Part shown: piece by piece, positions 18,506 to 26,921 of the stretch
Layout of the letters: the number at the start of each line of letters is the position of its first letter
Position numbering within the stretch: position 1 is the first letter of the stretch
Source of the DNA: Amphritea opalescens
Lineage (GTDB): Bacteria > Pseudomonadota > Gammaproteobacteria > Pseudomonadales > Balneatricaceae
Assembly (NCBI RefSeq): GCF_003957515.1
Contig: NZ_RQXW01000015.1
Coordinates: 1-64,000, forward strand
Length of the DNA: 64,000 bases
Direction: 5' to 3'
The notes under the pieces: generated by a model
What the model was told of the DNA's origin: nothing
Database searches by the model: none
What the model saw: the letters and a program-made list of their open reading frames with translations, nothing else
Translations under genes and position numbers: made by a program

Positions 18506-18859
18506 TCAACGAACCTCCCAATGGACTTTCACAGTGACCACTGAATTGCCGTAGCCTTGGCCGTTGTGACCGCCTTTTTTGGTATCGCCTTCATCCCAAA
18601 GGATCACACCCAGCTCCATCGGAGCCTGTGGAATAACAGCATCAACGCCCTCACCCCGAATGTCTTTAAGCTGGTTTTCTGAAAGCGCTACATAAGTAGA
18701 ATCTGGTAATGCATTATTCATGTTAGCTTCAAACACCGACAAAGGATCATCACTCGATTGATCAGCGATTGCCGTAGGCGTCTGCCACAGACCTACCGGC
18801 AGTAGCAACATCATCGCCAGTGCTTTTACGGTATAGGCTTGCTGAAGACGTTTGATCAT
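18506..18859 (-). CDS. FapA-position small exported protein
   Basis: The first gene of the operon encodes 117 residues with a signal peptide (MIKRLQQAYTVKALAMMLLL, cleavage near AIA-DQ). It carries ALSENQLKDIRGEG at about residues 58-71, similar to the LS-x2-EL-x2-I-x-G leader motif processed by C39 peptidases and to VSDSELASMRGRF in the FapE-like protein. In Pseudomonas this position is FapA, a periplasmic chaperone of about 150 residues; sequence similarity is not visible, so only the position is shared. I choose ATG 18859 over GTG 18868 because the GTG lies inside the AGGTG ribosome site. Confidence 0.55.
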   Translation of the reverse strand: MIKRLQQAYTVKALAMMLLLPVGLWQTPTAIADQSSDDPLSVFEANMNNALPDSTYVALSENQLKDIRGEGVDAVIPQAPMELGVILWDEGDTKKGGHNGQGYGNSVVTVKVHWEVR

Positions 18860-18902
18860 GTTGATCACCTAACATTGAATATATTGTTGTTATTCTCAAT
18901 AC

Positions 18903-18918
18903 AGCAAACATCAGTCCA
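18903..18918 (-). promoter_or_regulatory. Sigma-54 (-24/-12) promoter of the amyloid operon
   Basis: Read on the minus strand the site is TGGACTGATGTTTGCT. The GG and GC dinucleotides are separated by exactly ten bases, as in the TGGCACG-N4-TTGCW consensus, and the -12 half TTTGCT is a full match. Transcription would start near 18892, leaving a leader of about 30 bases with the AGGTG ribosome site before ATG 18859. The sigma-54 activator encoded downstream of the operon fits. Confidence 0.7.
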
Positions 18919-18990
18919 AAAAATACAACTCATTGAAAATAAATAGTTTTTATTAACAAAAACCGATAACCGGATGATCAAAAGCCCCCT

Positions 18991-19014
18991 AAGTGTTAAT
19001 CAAATGAAACACTT
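18991..19014. promoter_or_regulatory. Inverted repeat, candidate activator-binding site
   Basis: AAGTGTT (18991-18997) and AACACTT (19008-19014) form a perfect 7-bp dyad with a ten-base spacer, about 100-120 bases upstream of the predicted transcription start. That is the usual distance for a sigma-54 enhancer site. Which protein binds is inferred. Confidence 0.45.
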
Positions 19015-19541
19015 AAATAAGCCAATCAAAAAAACAACCATTAAACAATCACTTAGAGTTCTAGAAGGAGATGTAACGTTTATGAAATAGCGATTAGCCA
19101 ACAACAAGCTATATCACCGCACTGCTATTCGCTATGAAAGCGCCTCTTATCACAGGGTTTCAAACGCAAGATACCCTCGTAACAAGTGCTACCGCTGAGT
19201 TAGCCCGCATCAGCAACACGCACTTGACCGCTTATATTCATACTTGGAAAACGTATTAATGACGTTGTTAGATCGCATATTAAGGAAGGGTTACACCTGT
19301 ACCATCCGGTGTATAAAAGGGTGTATAAAAAGGGGGCTCAAAAGGTTTCAATGCTGTTTTTCGGGGGAGGGGCTAATCTCAGTCGGTTATCCGGTGATCA
19401 TATTACTCAGGCAAGAATGCCCTGGGCTTAAAGCACCCAGGTATTTTCTAGAACGACGTTCATGATATAAGGCATTTCCCATGTAACCATTACATGAATC
19501 CATACCTACGAGACCCTAGCTGAAGGTTAAAGCAATGGTAT

Positions 19542-20258
19542 TTAAGCGATGTGCCGATTCACAGTTGCCGCCACCATTCGTGTTAGGCTACTCAAATCAA
19601 AAATAGGCAAGCCAAACTTCGCCTGTAGTGCCGGGGCAAAATGTGAAAGATCGGTACACTCTAAGACAAGAGCGCCGACATTAGGGTTAGCCTCTAGCAT
19701 CCCTTGAATCACCGCACACAGTTCCTCTTCGAAGAGAGCCATATCTAGATCATCGGTTTTTCCACGTAAAATAACGTCAGCGAATTGTGGTTGATGCTGC
19801 ATACCGGCCACCACTATCGGTTCATCCGCAATGCCTACACCCGTCAAATGATCTGACGACAACGCATCACTATTCGCCACCACCACCCCAACGACCTGAT
19901 CCTGCTTTAACATACGCGACACCAAAGGCACCTGGATCAGACTGGACATAAACACCGGGATATCCACCGCATCCGCAATCGCTTTTTGGTGCAAGGCTAA
20001 AAAGCCGCAGCTACCCGTGATCGCTTTAACACCTTCGCGCTCTAACGCCTGTGCCGCATCGATAAAAGGCTGTAACAGTTCAGGGTCACGTTCACTGATT
20101 AGACGTTCAATCGTCGCCCCTTTTACCGTGTGATATAACACCGGAAAATCAAAACTCGCGGGATTTTTGATATGCCCATCGGGTTTAGGAAAATAAGATT
20201 CCAAGGAGATAACCCCCATGACCAGCCCACAGACATTGTGTCCGCCTTTAATCATCAT
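19542..20258 (-). CDS. Aspartate/glutamate/hydantoin racemase-family protein
   Basis: The 238-residue protein belongs to the Asp/Glu racemase superfamily. The two cysteines expected of a two-base racemase mechanism are in KAITGSCGFLAL (near residue 83) and LVLECTDLSHFAP (near 200). The family includes hydantoin racemase, aspartate racemase and maleate isomerase, so the substrate is open. It is the last gene of a three-gene operon with an FAD amino-acid oxidase and RidA, 15 bases after the oxidase, which points to interconversion of an amino acid before oxidation. AGGA lies seven bases before the ATG. Confidence 0.75.
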   Translation of the reverse strand: MMIKGGHNVCGLVMGVISLESYFPKPDGHIKNPASFDFPVLYHTVKGATIERLISERDPELLQPFIDAAQALEREGVKAITGSCGFLALHQKAIADAVDIPVFMSSLIQVPLVSRMLKQDQVVGVVVANSDALSSDHLTGVGIADEPIVVAGMQHQPQFADVILRGKTDDLDMALFEEELCAVIQGMLEANPNVGALVLECTDLSHFAPALQAKFGLPIFDLSSLTRMVAATVNRHIA

Positions 20259-20273
20259 ATTCAGATCCTACCG

Positions 20274-21515
20274 TTAGCTAAAACGAGTTGCAGAAAAAGG
20301 TTTTAAATCGATCGAGGGGGTTTGCCCAAGTAGGCTCTCAGTAATCAGCTGCCCCGTTACCGCAGCAAAGGTCAGGCCCAAATGACCGTGACCAAAACCG
20401 ACGGTGATTCTAGGATATCGTTCAAGCGAGCCAATAACCGGCAAAGTGTCCGGTGTTGAGGGCCGACTCCCAACCCAGGTCGATTTAATCGCGGGATCAC
20501 TCCCCAACATCACCTTCGCATGAGCAAGCATCGCCTCCGTCCGCTCAACATTGAGCGGGGCTTCAGCAGAAGCGAATTCCGCGGTGCCTGCTAACCTAAC
20601 ACCATCATCCATCGGTGTTAAGAAAACCGATTTATCCAACCAGCCCACAGGGCGATTCAATGATTTATCGCCCGTATCAAGGGTTAGGTGATAACCCCGT
20701 TCACTCACGATTGGTACCTTTATACCCAAGGTTGCCAAGAGATGTTTGGATGCAAGGCCCGCGCAAAGTACAACTTGATCATAGGTGATATGTCTATCGC
20801 TCAGACGCACCACCACATCATGCTCATTCGGTATTAACGCCAGCACTTCATCCTGCAAAATAACCCCGCCATTCGCCGTGAAGTGACGGGCATAACGCCG
20901 GCTTAACTCTATCGGACTCACGGTAGAGCGTGTATTGGGATAGAAAACCCCACCGACATGAAAGCCTGCCAGATCGGGTTCTAACGCCTGAACTTGGTTA
21001 GCATTCAAAAACTCGAGTTCAACCCCCTGCTCTCTTCGATTGTGCAGATCACCGCTTTGCGCCGTAGCAAAAGCTTCATCGGTGGCAAACAGACCTAAAC
21101 AACCTTCCGATTTAATCAAATCTTGCGACTGCGTCAGGCTTAAAAGCGCTTGATCGGCCTGCTGGGTATGCTCTTGCAACGCCTTCATGGCGACCTTCGC
21201 CCGAGTATAGTTAGCCGGAAAACACGCTTTGAAAAACTCCCAACCATACGGCATCAATGAGGGTAAATAGCTTAATTGCATCGACAAAGGGCTGCTTTTA
21301 TCCAATAACATACCCGGCATCTTGCGCATCATCGAAAAATTAGCAAACGGCAATCTAGCATAGTCAGCAAATAGACCCGCATTACCAAACGAAGCGCCCA
21401 TACCGGGGGCTTCCTTATCGATTAACGTTACCTGATACCCTGCTTGTTGCAAAAAAATAGCGGTTGCAAGACCAACAACACCGCCGCCAACAACACCAAT
21501 CTGTGAACTGTCCAT
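20274..21515 (-). CDS. FAD-dependent D-amino acid dehydrogenase (DadA-like)
   Basis: The 413-residue protein is a DAO-superfamily flavoenzyme. The N-terminal Rossmann motif is IGVVGGGVVGLATAIFLQQA (residues 6-25), and the C-terminal GFGHGHLGLTFAAVTGQLI closes the FAD site. It resembles the small subunit DadA of D-amino acid dehydrogenase, which oxidises D-amino acids to 2-oxo acids and passes electrons to the membrane. The partner RidA gene, which clears reactive imines, is 27 bases upstream, and a racemase follows. Hydroxyproline-type or sarcosine-type substrates cannot be excluded. Confidence 0.8.
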   Translation of the reverse strand: MDSSQIGVVGGGVVGLATAIFLQQAGYQVTLIDKEAPGMGASFGNAGLFADYARLPFANFSMMRKMPGMLLDKSSPLSMQLSYLPSLMPYGWEFFKACFPANYTRAKVAMKALQEHTQQADQALLSLTQSQDLIKSEGCLGLFATDEAFATAQSGDLHNRREQGVELEFLNANQVQALEPDLAGFHVGGVFYPNTRSTVSPIELSRRYARHFTANGGVILQDEVLALIPNEHDVVVRLSDRHITYDQVVLCAGLASKHLLATLGIKVPIVSERGYHLTLDTGDKSLNRPVGWLDKSVFLTPMDDGVRLAGTAEFASAEAPLNVERTEAMLAHAKVMLGSDPAIKSTWVGSRPSTPDTLPVIGSLERYPRITVGFGHGHLGLTFAAVTGQLITESLLGQTPSIDLKPFSATRFS

Positions 21516-21542
21516 AATCCCTACCTAGTGAGACACTTATGC

Positions 21543-21890
21543 TTAAGAGGTAACCGCAACAACCTGAATCTCTACCCGTAATTCAGGGCGCGCCAAGCGG
21601 GACTCGACACAGGCACGGGCTGGCGGATTGTCACTATCGACCCAGTCATCCCAAACTGCATTCATCTGCGCAAACTGATCAATATCAGCAAGCCAAATAT
21701 TCACGCTAATTAACTGACTTTTACAACTACCCGCATCGGCTAATAACCCATCGATCTGTGCCAATATTTGGCGCGTTTGTCCGGCGATATCCTCTGATGG
21801 ATCTTTGGCTACTTGGCCTGCTGTCCAGCATAGGTTGGCAAAGCTGACTAGCTGGCTCATACGTTGATTAGAATGCTGTCGCTGAATCAT
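21543..21890 (-). CDS. RidA-family enamine/imine deaminase
   Basis: The 115-residue protein is of the RidA/YjgF/YER057c family, small trimeric enzymes that hydrolyse reactive imines. Family features are FANLCWTAGQVAKD (about residues 17-30), a TRQILAQIDGLLADAG helix, VNIWLADID and the C-terminal PARACVESRLARPELRVEIQ with the substrate-binding arginine. It opens the operon with the flavoenzyme, whose imino-acid products it would clear. It lies divergent from the TctBAC importer, with 819 bases between. Confidence 0.85.
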   Translation of the reverse strand: MIQRQHSNQRMSQLVSFANLCWTAGQVAKDPSEDIAGQTRQILAQIDGLLADAGSCKSQLISVNIWLADIDQFAQMNAVWDDWVDSDNPPARACVESRLARPELRVEIQVVAVTS

Positions 21891-22228
21891 TACTTACGCT
21901 CTTATATATAGGATTGTTGGCACGACAAAGTTATGTGCAGACGGTTTCACAAGCGTTCACAATTTAAACGACAAAGGGAAAACATCAGGCAGGCCATCAT
22001 CAATCGAGATAAGAGAAGCTCCTTCAATAGCACCCGCTAAAGGCGCTCCAGATGCTTCATTTAATAAGCATAGGTTTTAAGCTCATTAAGGTTATTCCCG
22101 TTGATTGCTAGGCACATCTGCGCGCATAACTGTTCGATCCATGCTTTAGATAGGCATTATCTGTTGCAAAAAATATAACAACAAATTCAAAATACTTACG
22201 AGTTCATCAAAAAAACTTATATATATAA

Positions 22229-22276
22229 AGCGTAACTATGAGTGCTGAAACAAAGCGTAAGTATAAGTATTGAAAC
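22229..22276. repeat. Tandem 23-bp repeat, two copies
   Basis: Copy one (22229-22251) and copy two (22254-22276) agree at 19 of 23 positions by eye; both begin AGCGTAA and end TGAAAC, with AA between. The period of 25 bases is not a whole number of helical turns. A paired regulator site is likely, but the factor is unknown. Confidence 0.6.
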
Positions 22277-22317
22277 GGCGGCTCTAGAGATGCATTAACC
22301 ATGAGGTTAAACATCGT

Positions 22318-22340
22318 GACCTGTAAACCCTCTGCAGGTC
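22318..22340. promoter_or_regulatory. GACCTG/CAGGTC inverted repeat
   Basis: GACCTG (22318-22323) and CAGGTC (22335-22340) form a 6-bp dyad with an 11-base spacer. It lies between the tandem repeat and the LysR-type site in the divergent region. It could be an operator or an RNA hairpin of a leader. Confidence 0.35.
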
Positions 22341-22521
22341 ATAAGACAATATGATTCGATGAAACAAGATTCATGGACATATGTTTAACCGACTAATAAA
22401 AAATACTCTCCGAACAATCGCCCCATAAAAGTGCGATAATTCCCATTGAAAAAGCCAAATAAAACCAAAAGATTCGTATTGGTGCACCTAAGCCTATCTC
22501 GCGGCTAAACATCAAAAGTTC

Positions 22522-22536
22522 ATAAGACAAACTTAT
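22522..22536. promoter_or_regulatory. LysR-type operator before tctB (AT-N11-AT)
   Basis: ATAAG-ACAAA-CTTAT is a perfect dyad of T-N11-A type, the LysR recognition pattern. It is 174 bases upstream of the tctB start. The LysR gene at the far end of this operon (25983) is the likely binder. Confidence 0.45.
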
Positions 22537-22709
22537 AACATCAAAGTTTTTTTAGAATTGTATCTATGTTCTGTTTGTATAAACTGATTTGAATAGCGGC
22601 TTTTGACAGAGAAAATTGACACTGATCAGCACCGTTGAAAGACCCATTGCAAGGAGCTCTCATAAAGTGCTCTGACGTAACTCAAAAAAATAAATATTCA
22701 GGTAACACA

Positions 22710-23174
22710 ATGGATAGACGAAAAATTGATGTCGCGCTTTCGACGTTATTGATAATACTTTCCGTGATCATTTTAACGAATGACAACCTAGTTGAGGGCG
22801 GCGCAGAGAGTGATTTAAGCTCTATGTTTTTACCACGGGTTGTGGCGAGCCTAATCATTATTTTCGCGGCCACCATCGCAATTCAATCGCTTAAAACGTT
22901 ATCTCAAGGCGCACAGCCGGAAGGCTCTGAAGTCATCATAACTAACGGTTTCTCCGGTATTTTTGTCTATATCGGTATCTTTATCGCCTATTGGCTGGCC
23001 GTACCTTATATCGGTTTTTTAGTCGCGACTCCCTTCGTCATGATCGCCGTCGCCATTCTCCTTGGCGGCCGAAACTGGGTGCCCATTGTGGCGACATCGA
23101 TTGTCACGCCGCTACTCATCTATTACGGCTCGAGAGAATTTTTACGTGTCTTTCTGCCCACATGGTCTTTATAA
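22710..23174 (+). CDS. tctB: Tripartite tricarboxylate transporter small membrane subunit TctB
   Basis: The 154-residue protein has about four membrane segments and the family order of a short N-terminus (MDRRKIDVALSTLLIILSVI), a polar loop, then three helices. It pairs with TctA to form the membrane part of a secondary, binding-protein-dependent carboxylate importer. I start it at ATG 22710, with AGG seven bases upstream; a longer frame from 22635 would add a hydrophilic extension not seen in the family. TctA begins 14 bases after its stop. Confidence 0.82.
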   Translation: MDRRKIDVALSTLLIILSVIILTNDNLVEGGAESDLSSMFLPRVVASLIIIFAATIAIQSLKTLSQGAQPEGSEVIITNGFSGIFVYIGIFIAYWLAVPYIGFLVATPFVMIAVAILLGGRNWVPIVATSIVTPLLIYYGSREFLRVFLPTWSL

Positions 23175-23188
23175 AGGAGCGTTATTAA

Positions 23189-24715
23189 ATGTTTGATAAT
23201 ATTATTAATGGCTTCTCCCAAATTTTAGCGGTTGGCCCGATTTTGGGGATTATCCTCGGTGTCGTGATTGGTATCACCTTTGGCGCTATCCCGGGTATAT
23301 CTGCCATCATGGCGATCGCTATCATTCTGCCCATGACCTTTTATGTCGATCCCATTATCGGTATCACCATGCTACTGGCGGTCTATAAATCGGGTATTTA
23401 TGGCGGGTCTATTTCGGCGATATTGATCAATACCCCAGGCGCAGCCGCCTCCTTTCTCACCGCCCAAGACGGCCATGCGCTCACTAAGGCAGGCAAAGCG
23501 GGTAAAGCGCTCGATATGTCACTGTTTGCCTCTATCACTGGCGAGATGTTGGCCACCTTAGTATTGATTCTCGTCGCGGCACCTTTCTCTTTAATCTCGT
23601 TGCAAGCGGGGCCGATCGAGAAAGTATTTTTACTGTTGTTTGCTTTCACCGTGATAGGCACCATGGCTGGAGAATCTATCCCACGGGGCTTACTCTCCTG
23701 CTGCCTAGGAATGCTCTTTGCCATGGTCGGTATGTCCTCGATCACCGGCGCATCCCGCTTTACCTTTGGCTATACCGAATTGATGGGAGGGTTTACCTTC
23801 ACCCCCATGCTAATTGGTATTCTCGTCATGCCTGAAGTGTTTAACGTCATTCGGCGGCGGCGAACACCCCATCATGAAATGATGATTACCCATTCACCCA
23901 ACCCTGCCGATAACCGCATTAGCTTCAAAGAGTTTCGCAGTGTGTTTGGCACTATATTAAAATCCAGTGGTATCGGTACCTTTGTTGGCGCGCTCCCGGG
24001 TTTGGGTTCAAGCACTGCCGCGTTTATCGCTTATAGCGAAGCCAAGCGGACGTCGAAAAAACCCGACGAGTATGGAAAAGGTTCGGTAGAAGGTATTGCG
24101 GCCGCTGAATCAGCCAATAACGCGGTGTGTGGTTCAAGCTTGATTCCGATGCTAACCCTCAGCATACCCGGCGATGATGTCGCCGCCCTACTGATGGGTG
24201 CATTTTTAATCCATGGATTAACCCCCGGCCCGATGATTTTCTTTGAACATACCGAAACCATCTATGCCATCTTTGCTGGATTTCTCCTCACCGATCTATT
24301 TCTATTAGGCATCGCACGGGCTGGGTTTAAGTTTTTCGTCAAGATGGCATCTCTACGGCGTTATTACATCTTCCCATGTGTCACGGTGTTTGCCTTCGCA
24401 GGAGCGTTTACCGCAGGCCAGAATATGAATGACATTCTGATTCTTATCCTCTTCACCATCATGGGATACGGCATGCGATTAGTCGGATTAAACCCCGCGG
24501 TATTTATCATCGGTTTTATTCTGACGCCCTTTTTAGAGCAGAATTTAGACCAAGCTGTCGCAATTGTTGGCACCGAATATCATCTATTTTTTGCGTCTCC
24601 ATTCTCATGGGTCTTTATCGCACTGTCTGCCTTCTTCGTCATATCCAGCATGCGCATGAGACGAAAAGCAAAAGCAGCCACCTTAATTACCTTGGCAAAG
24701 AGGAAAGCAGCCTGA
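23189..24715 (+). CDS. tctA: Tripartite tricarboxylate transporter large membrane subunit TctA
   Basis: The 508-residue protein is an integral membrane permease with about twelve hydrophobic segments and length typical of TctA (about 500). Family signatures include the N-terminal GITFGAIPGISAIMAIAIIL and the central GIGTFVGALPGLGSSTAAFIAY, two glycine-rich motifs that repeat in both halves, and KSGIYGGSISAILINTPG. It couples cation flow to uptake of a ligand delivered by the periplasmic protein encoded next. A good AGGAG ribosome site precedes the ATG. Confidence 0.9.
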   Translation: MFDNIINGFSQILAVGPILGIILGVVIGITFGAIPGISAIMAIAIILPMTFYVDPIIGITMLLAVYKSGIYGGSISAILINTPGAAASFLTAQDGHALTKAGKAGKALDMSLFASITGEMLATLVLILVAAPFSLISLQAGPIEKVFLLLFAFTVIGTMAGESIPRGLLSCCLGMLFAMVGMSSITGASRFTFGYTELMGGFTFTPMLIGILVMPEVFNVIRRRRTPHHEMMITHSPNPADNRISFKEFRSVFGTILKSSGIGTFVGALPGLGSSTAAFIAYSEAKRTSKKPDEYGKGSVEGIAAAESANNAVCGSSLIPMLTLSIPGDDVAALLMGAFLIHGLTPGPMIFFEHTETIYAIFAGFLLTDLFLLGIARAGFKFFVKMASLRRYYIFPCVTVFAFAGAFTAGQNMNDILILILFTIMGYGMRLVGLNPAVFIIGFILTPFLEQNLDQAVAIVGTEYHLFFASPFSWVFIALSAFFVISSMRMRRKAKAATLITLAKRKAA

Positions 24716-24796
24716 AGGCATCACAACAGGAAAACCGTCCCTAGAAACACAATCGGCCACTGATTAAATATCAATAACAAAACTTCACAGGAATTC

Positions 24797-25750
24797 ATGA
24801 TGTATAAACTTAAGAAAACACTAACAACCATCACTGCAGCACTCGCTGTAACGTTAGCGTCAGGTTCGGTACTGGCAGAATATCCGGAAAAACCGATTAA
24901 TGTGATTGTGCCTTGGGGAGCGGGTGGCGATTCAGACCTAACGACTCGTATCTGGGCTGATGCCGTCGAGAAAGAACTCGGCGTCCCCGTCGTTGTTATT
25001 AATAAGCCCGGCGGTGTTGGGATCGTCGGCACAAGCTTTGTGGCCCGTGCGAAAAAAGATGGATACACCCTCATCAACGCCGGCTTAAGCAACATGTTAG
25101 TGACCCCAAACTTCAGTAAGACCCCCTACAGCTTTGAAAGCTTCACCCCCATTGTCAAAATGACAGCGGTGCCGCTCGCGATTGTGGTAAAAGAAGATAG
25201 CCCTTACCAAACCTTTAATGAGTTTATTGCCGGAGCCAAAAGTAAAACCGTTACCCAAGGCTCTTGGGGAGCATCATCATCGGGCACTATTTTAGCTAAC
25301 ATTATTGCTGATCAAGCCGGTTATAAACCTAAATATGTCAACGCAAAAAGCGCCGCGGCCTCCATGGTATCCGTTGTCGGCGGGCATATTGATTCAGCCG
25401 TCTCCTTCCCGCCAGCATTCGGCCCTCACGTAAAAGCAGACCGTGCACGGGTATTGGTGATGAATCAGAAAATGGACGCTTTCCCTGGCGTGCCGACCTT
25501 CTCTGACTTTGGCATTAAAGGCAGCTTCGAAGGCTGGTCTGGCGTATTCGCCCCTAAAGGCGTCCCTGAAGAAGTCGTGGAAAAACTCACTGCAGCCACA
25601 GAGAAAGTGATGCATGATCCTAAAGTTATCCAAGCTTACCAAAATATTGGTGCGGTCATCGACTTCCGTCATGGGCCTGAGTGGATTGCCGATATGCAAA
25701 CCACCTATAGCATCATGACTGACGCAGCAGCTAAAGCAAAAACTAAATAA
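24797..25750 (+). CDS. tctC: Tripartite tricarboxylate transporter substrate-binding protein TctC
   Basis: The 317-residue exported protein has a signal peptide ending at VLA-EYP (residue about 28) and the typical first strand EYPEKPINVIVPWGAGGDSD (residues 28-47). It belongs to the Bug/TctC family of periplasmic binding proteins, which capture carboxylates or similar anions in a two-lobed cleft. The ligand cannot be told from sequence. The neighbouring racemase and amino-acid oxidase operon suggests an amino-acid-derived carboxylate. A terminator follows at 25776. Confidence 0.88.
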   Translation: MMYKLKKTLTTITAALAVTLASGSVLAEYPEKPINVIVPWGAGGDSDLTTRIWADAVEKELGVPVVVINKPGGVGIVGTSFVARAKKDGYTLINAGLSNMLVTPNFSKTPYSFESFTPIVKMTAVPLAIVVKEDSPYQTFNEFIAGAKSKTVTQGSWGASSSGTILANIIADQAGYKPKYVNAKSAAASMVSVVGGHIDSAVSFPPAFGPHVKADRARVLVMNQKMDAFPGVPTFSDFGIKGSFEGWSGVFAPKGVPEEVVEKLTAATEKVMHDPKVIQAYQNIGAVIDFRHGPEWIADMQTTYSIMTDAAAKAKTK

Positions 25751-25775
25751 TAAGCCTCTATTCTCAACGGCTCTC

Positions 25776-25815
25776 AACGGCAGTCTTAACCCTCGTTATA
25801 GGCTGCCGTTTCTTC
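25776..25815 (+). terminator. Terminator after tctBAC
   Basis: AACGGCAG (25776-25783) pairs with CTGCCGTT (25803-25810) around a 19-base loop, followed by TCTTCTT. It lies 26 bases after the tctC stop. Confidence 0.6.
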
Positions 25816-25982
25816 TTATGCTCAGACAACCCGCAAATCTTTTCCCTTCACTGACTGACGGATCCCCCTAACACTCGGGATAGCCGTGCATTCATTTTAG
25901 ACATGCGTTATATTTTCTATCATAAATAATGACTTATTATTAAAGCTATATATCAATATAACTAATATATTAGGAAATAACG

Positions 25983-26921
25983 ATGAACCTCAAACAGATG
26001 GAAGCCTTCCGGGCGGTAATGCTGACAGGTTCTGTCTCACAAGCGGCCCAGCAACTATTCCGTACCCAACCTGCGGTCAGCATGATGATTAGTTCGTTGG
26101 AAAATGATATTGGTTTTCAGTTATTCGAACGACACAAAAAGCGTCTATATCCAACACCTGAAGCGAACTATCTCTACAAAGAAGTAGAGGCTATTTTTTC
26201 CCGCATACAGGATGTCAATCAAACCGTTCAAGATATTCAAAACAAGCAGTATGGTTTTCTCCGCATCGGTTGTATGCCGGGCCCGTCCAACTATTTCATG
26301 CCCGACATTCTGGCTGACTTTCTAATCGAACACCCAAAGATTCAAGCCTCACTGCAAACGCGCACCTCTGATTCTGTCATCGAGTGGGTTGCCTCCAATC
26401 AATATGACCTTGCCCTCGCAGAGGTCACGTCCCATCAGCCCAAAGTAGGTCGAAACCAACTATTTGATCTCCTCTGTGTCTGCGCCCTGCCTGCGGATCA
26501 TCCACTCGCCGTGCACGATATCATCACACTCGATATGCTCGACGCTGAACCAATGATCACCCTCCACCCGGACCATATGATCTACCATGACCTACTGCAG
26601 CTATTTGAAACCGGCGGCTATCGTATGAATGTTCGGCTACAAACCCGCTTTTTTATACCGGCTCTCAAGTTTGTCGAGCGAGGTCTCGGCATCTCTATTA
26701 TTGATCCGATCTCCGCATTCAGTTACACCTCTTATGCTCAACCGGGAAAAGTTGTCTTTCGCCGTTTTCAACCCGATATATTCTTACGCGTCGGCCTACT
26801 CTTTCCAACAGAAACCCCATCATCAATGATCGCCCTTGAGTTTGCGCAGTTGCTCTCCCAGCGAATAGAAGACCTCTGCGAAAACCCTGAGCAGATTCTC
26901 TGCTGGGACATGGATGATTAA
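25983..26921 (+). CDS. LysR-family regulator of the Tct importer locus
   Basis: The 312-residue protein has a LysR winged helix (MNLKQMEAFRAVMLTGSVSQ, with TQPAVSMMISSLENDIG as recognition helix) and a substrate-binding domain starting at FLRIGCMPGPSNYFMP (about residue 95). It follows the transporter genes in the same direction but behind their terminator, with its own AT-rich upstream region. The T-N11-A dyad before tctB is its most likely target. AGGA lies eight bases before the ATG. Confidence 0.85.
   Translation: MNLKQMEAFRAVMLTGSVSQAAQQLFRTQPAVSMMISSLENDIGFQLFERHKKRLYPTPEANYLYKEVEAIFSRIQDVNQTVQDIQNKQYGFLRIGCMPGPSNYFMPDILADFLIEHPKIQASLQTRTSDSVIEWVASNQYDLALAEVTSHQPKVGRNQLFDLLCVCALPADHPLAVHDIITLDMLDAEPMITLHPDHMIYHDLLQLFETGGYRMNVRLQTRFFIPALKFVERGLGISIIDPISAFSYTSYAQPGKVVFRRFQPDIFLRVGLLFPTETPSSMIALEFAQLLSQRIEDLCENPEQILCWDMDD

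Larger units (their letters stand above)
18860..19541. other. Regulatory intergenic region upstream of the amyloid operon
   Basis: The left part holds the sigma-54 promoter (18903-18918) and an upstream inverted repeat (18991-19014). I see no convincing gene in the rest. A 6-bp hairpin with a weak T-tail, CCTGGG (19421-19426) and CCCAGG (19436-19441), and a doubled GGTGTATAAAA (near 19309 and 19320) are the only other visible structures. A short + frame at 19244-19465 has no protein-like features. Confidence 0.5.
21891..22709. other. Long regulatory region between ridA-like and tctB
   Basis: No gene is supported in these 819 AT-rich bases. Three structures stand out. A tandem repeat lies at 22229-22276, a GACCTG/CAGGTC dyad at 22318-22340, and an AT-N11-AT LysR-type site at 22522-22536. 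The word TCATAAGACAA occurs at both 22339 and 22520. The density of repeats suggests an elaborate control region serving both divergent operons. Confidence 0.5.

Noticed and set aside
19244-19465. 73-codon frame in the region upstream of the amyloid operon
   Set aside because: Basic, cysteine-rich translation without family features; the stretch looks non-coding.
21916-21934. Second sigma-54-like site (TGGCACGACAAAGTT) near the ridA-like gene
   Set aside because: The -12 GC is missing at the required spacing, and the orientation points away from the adjacent gene.
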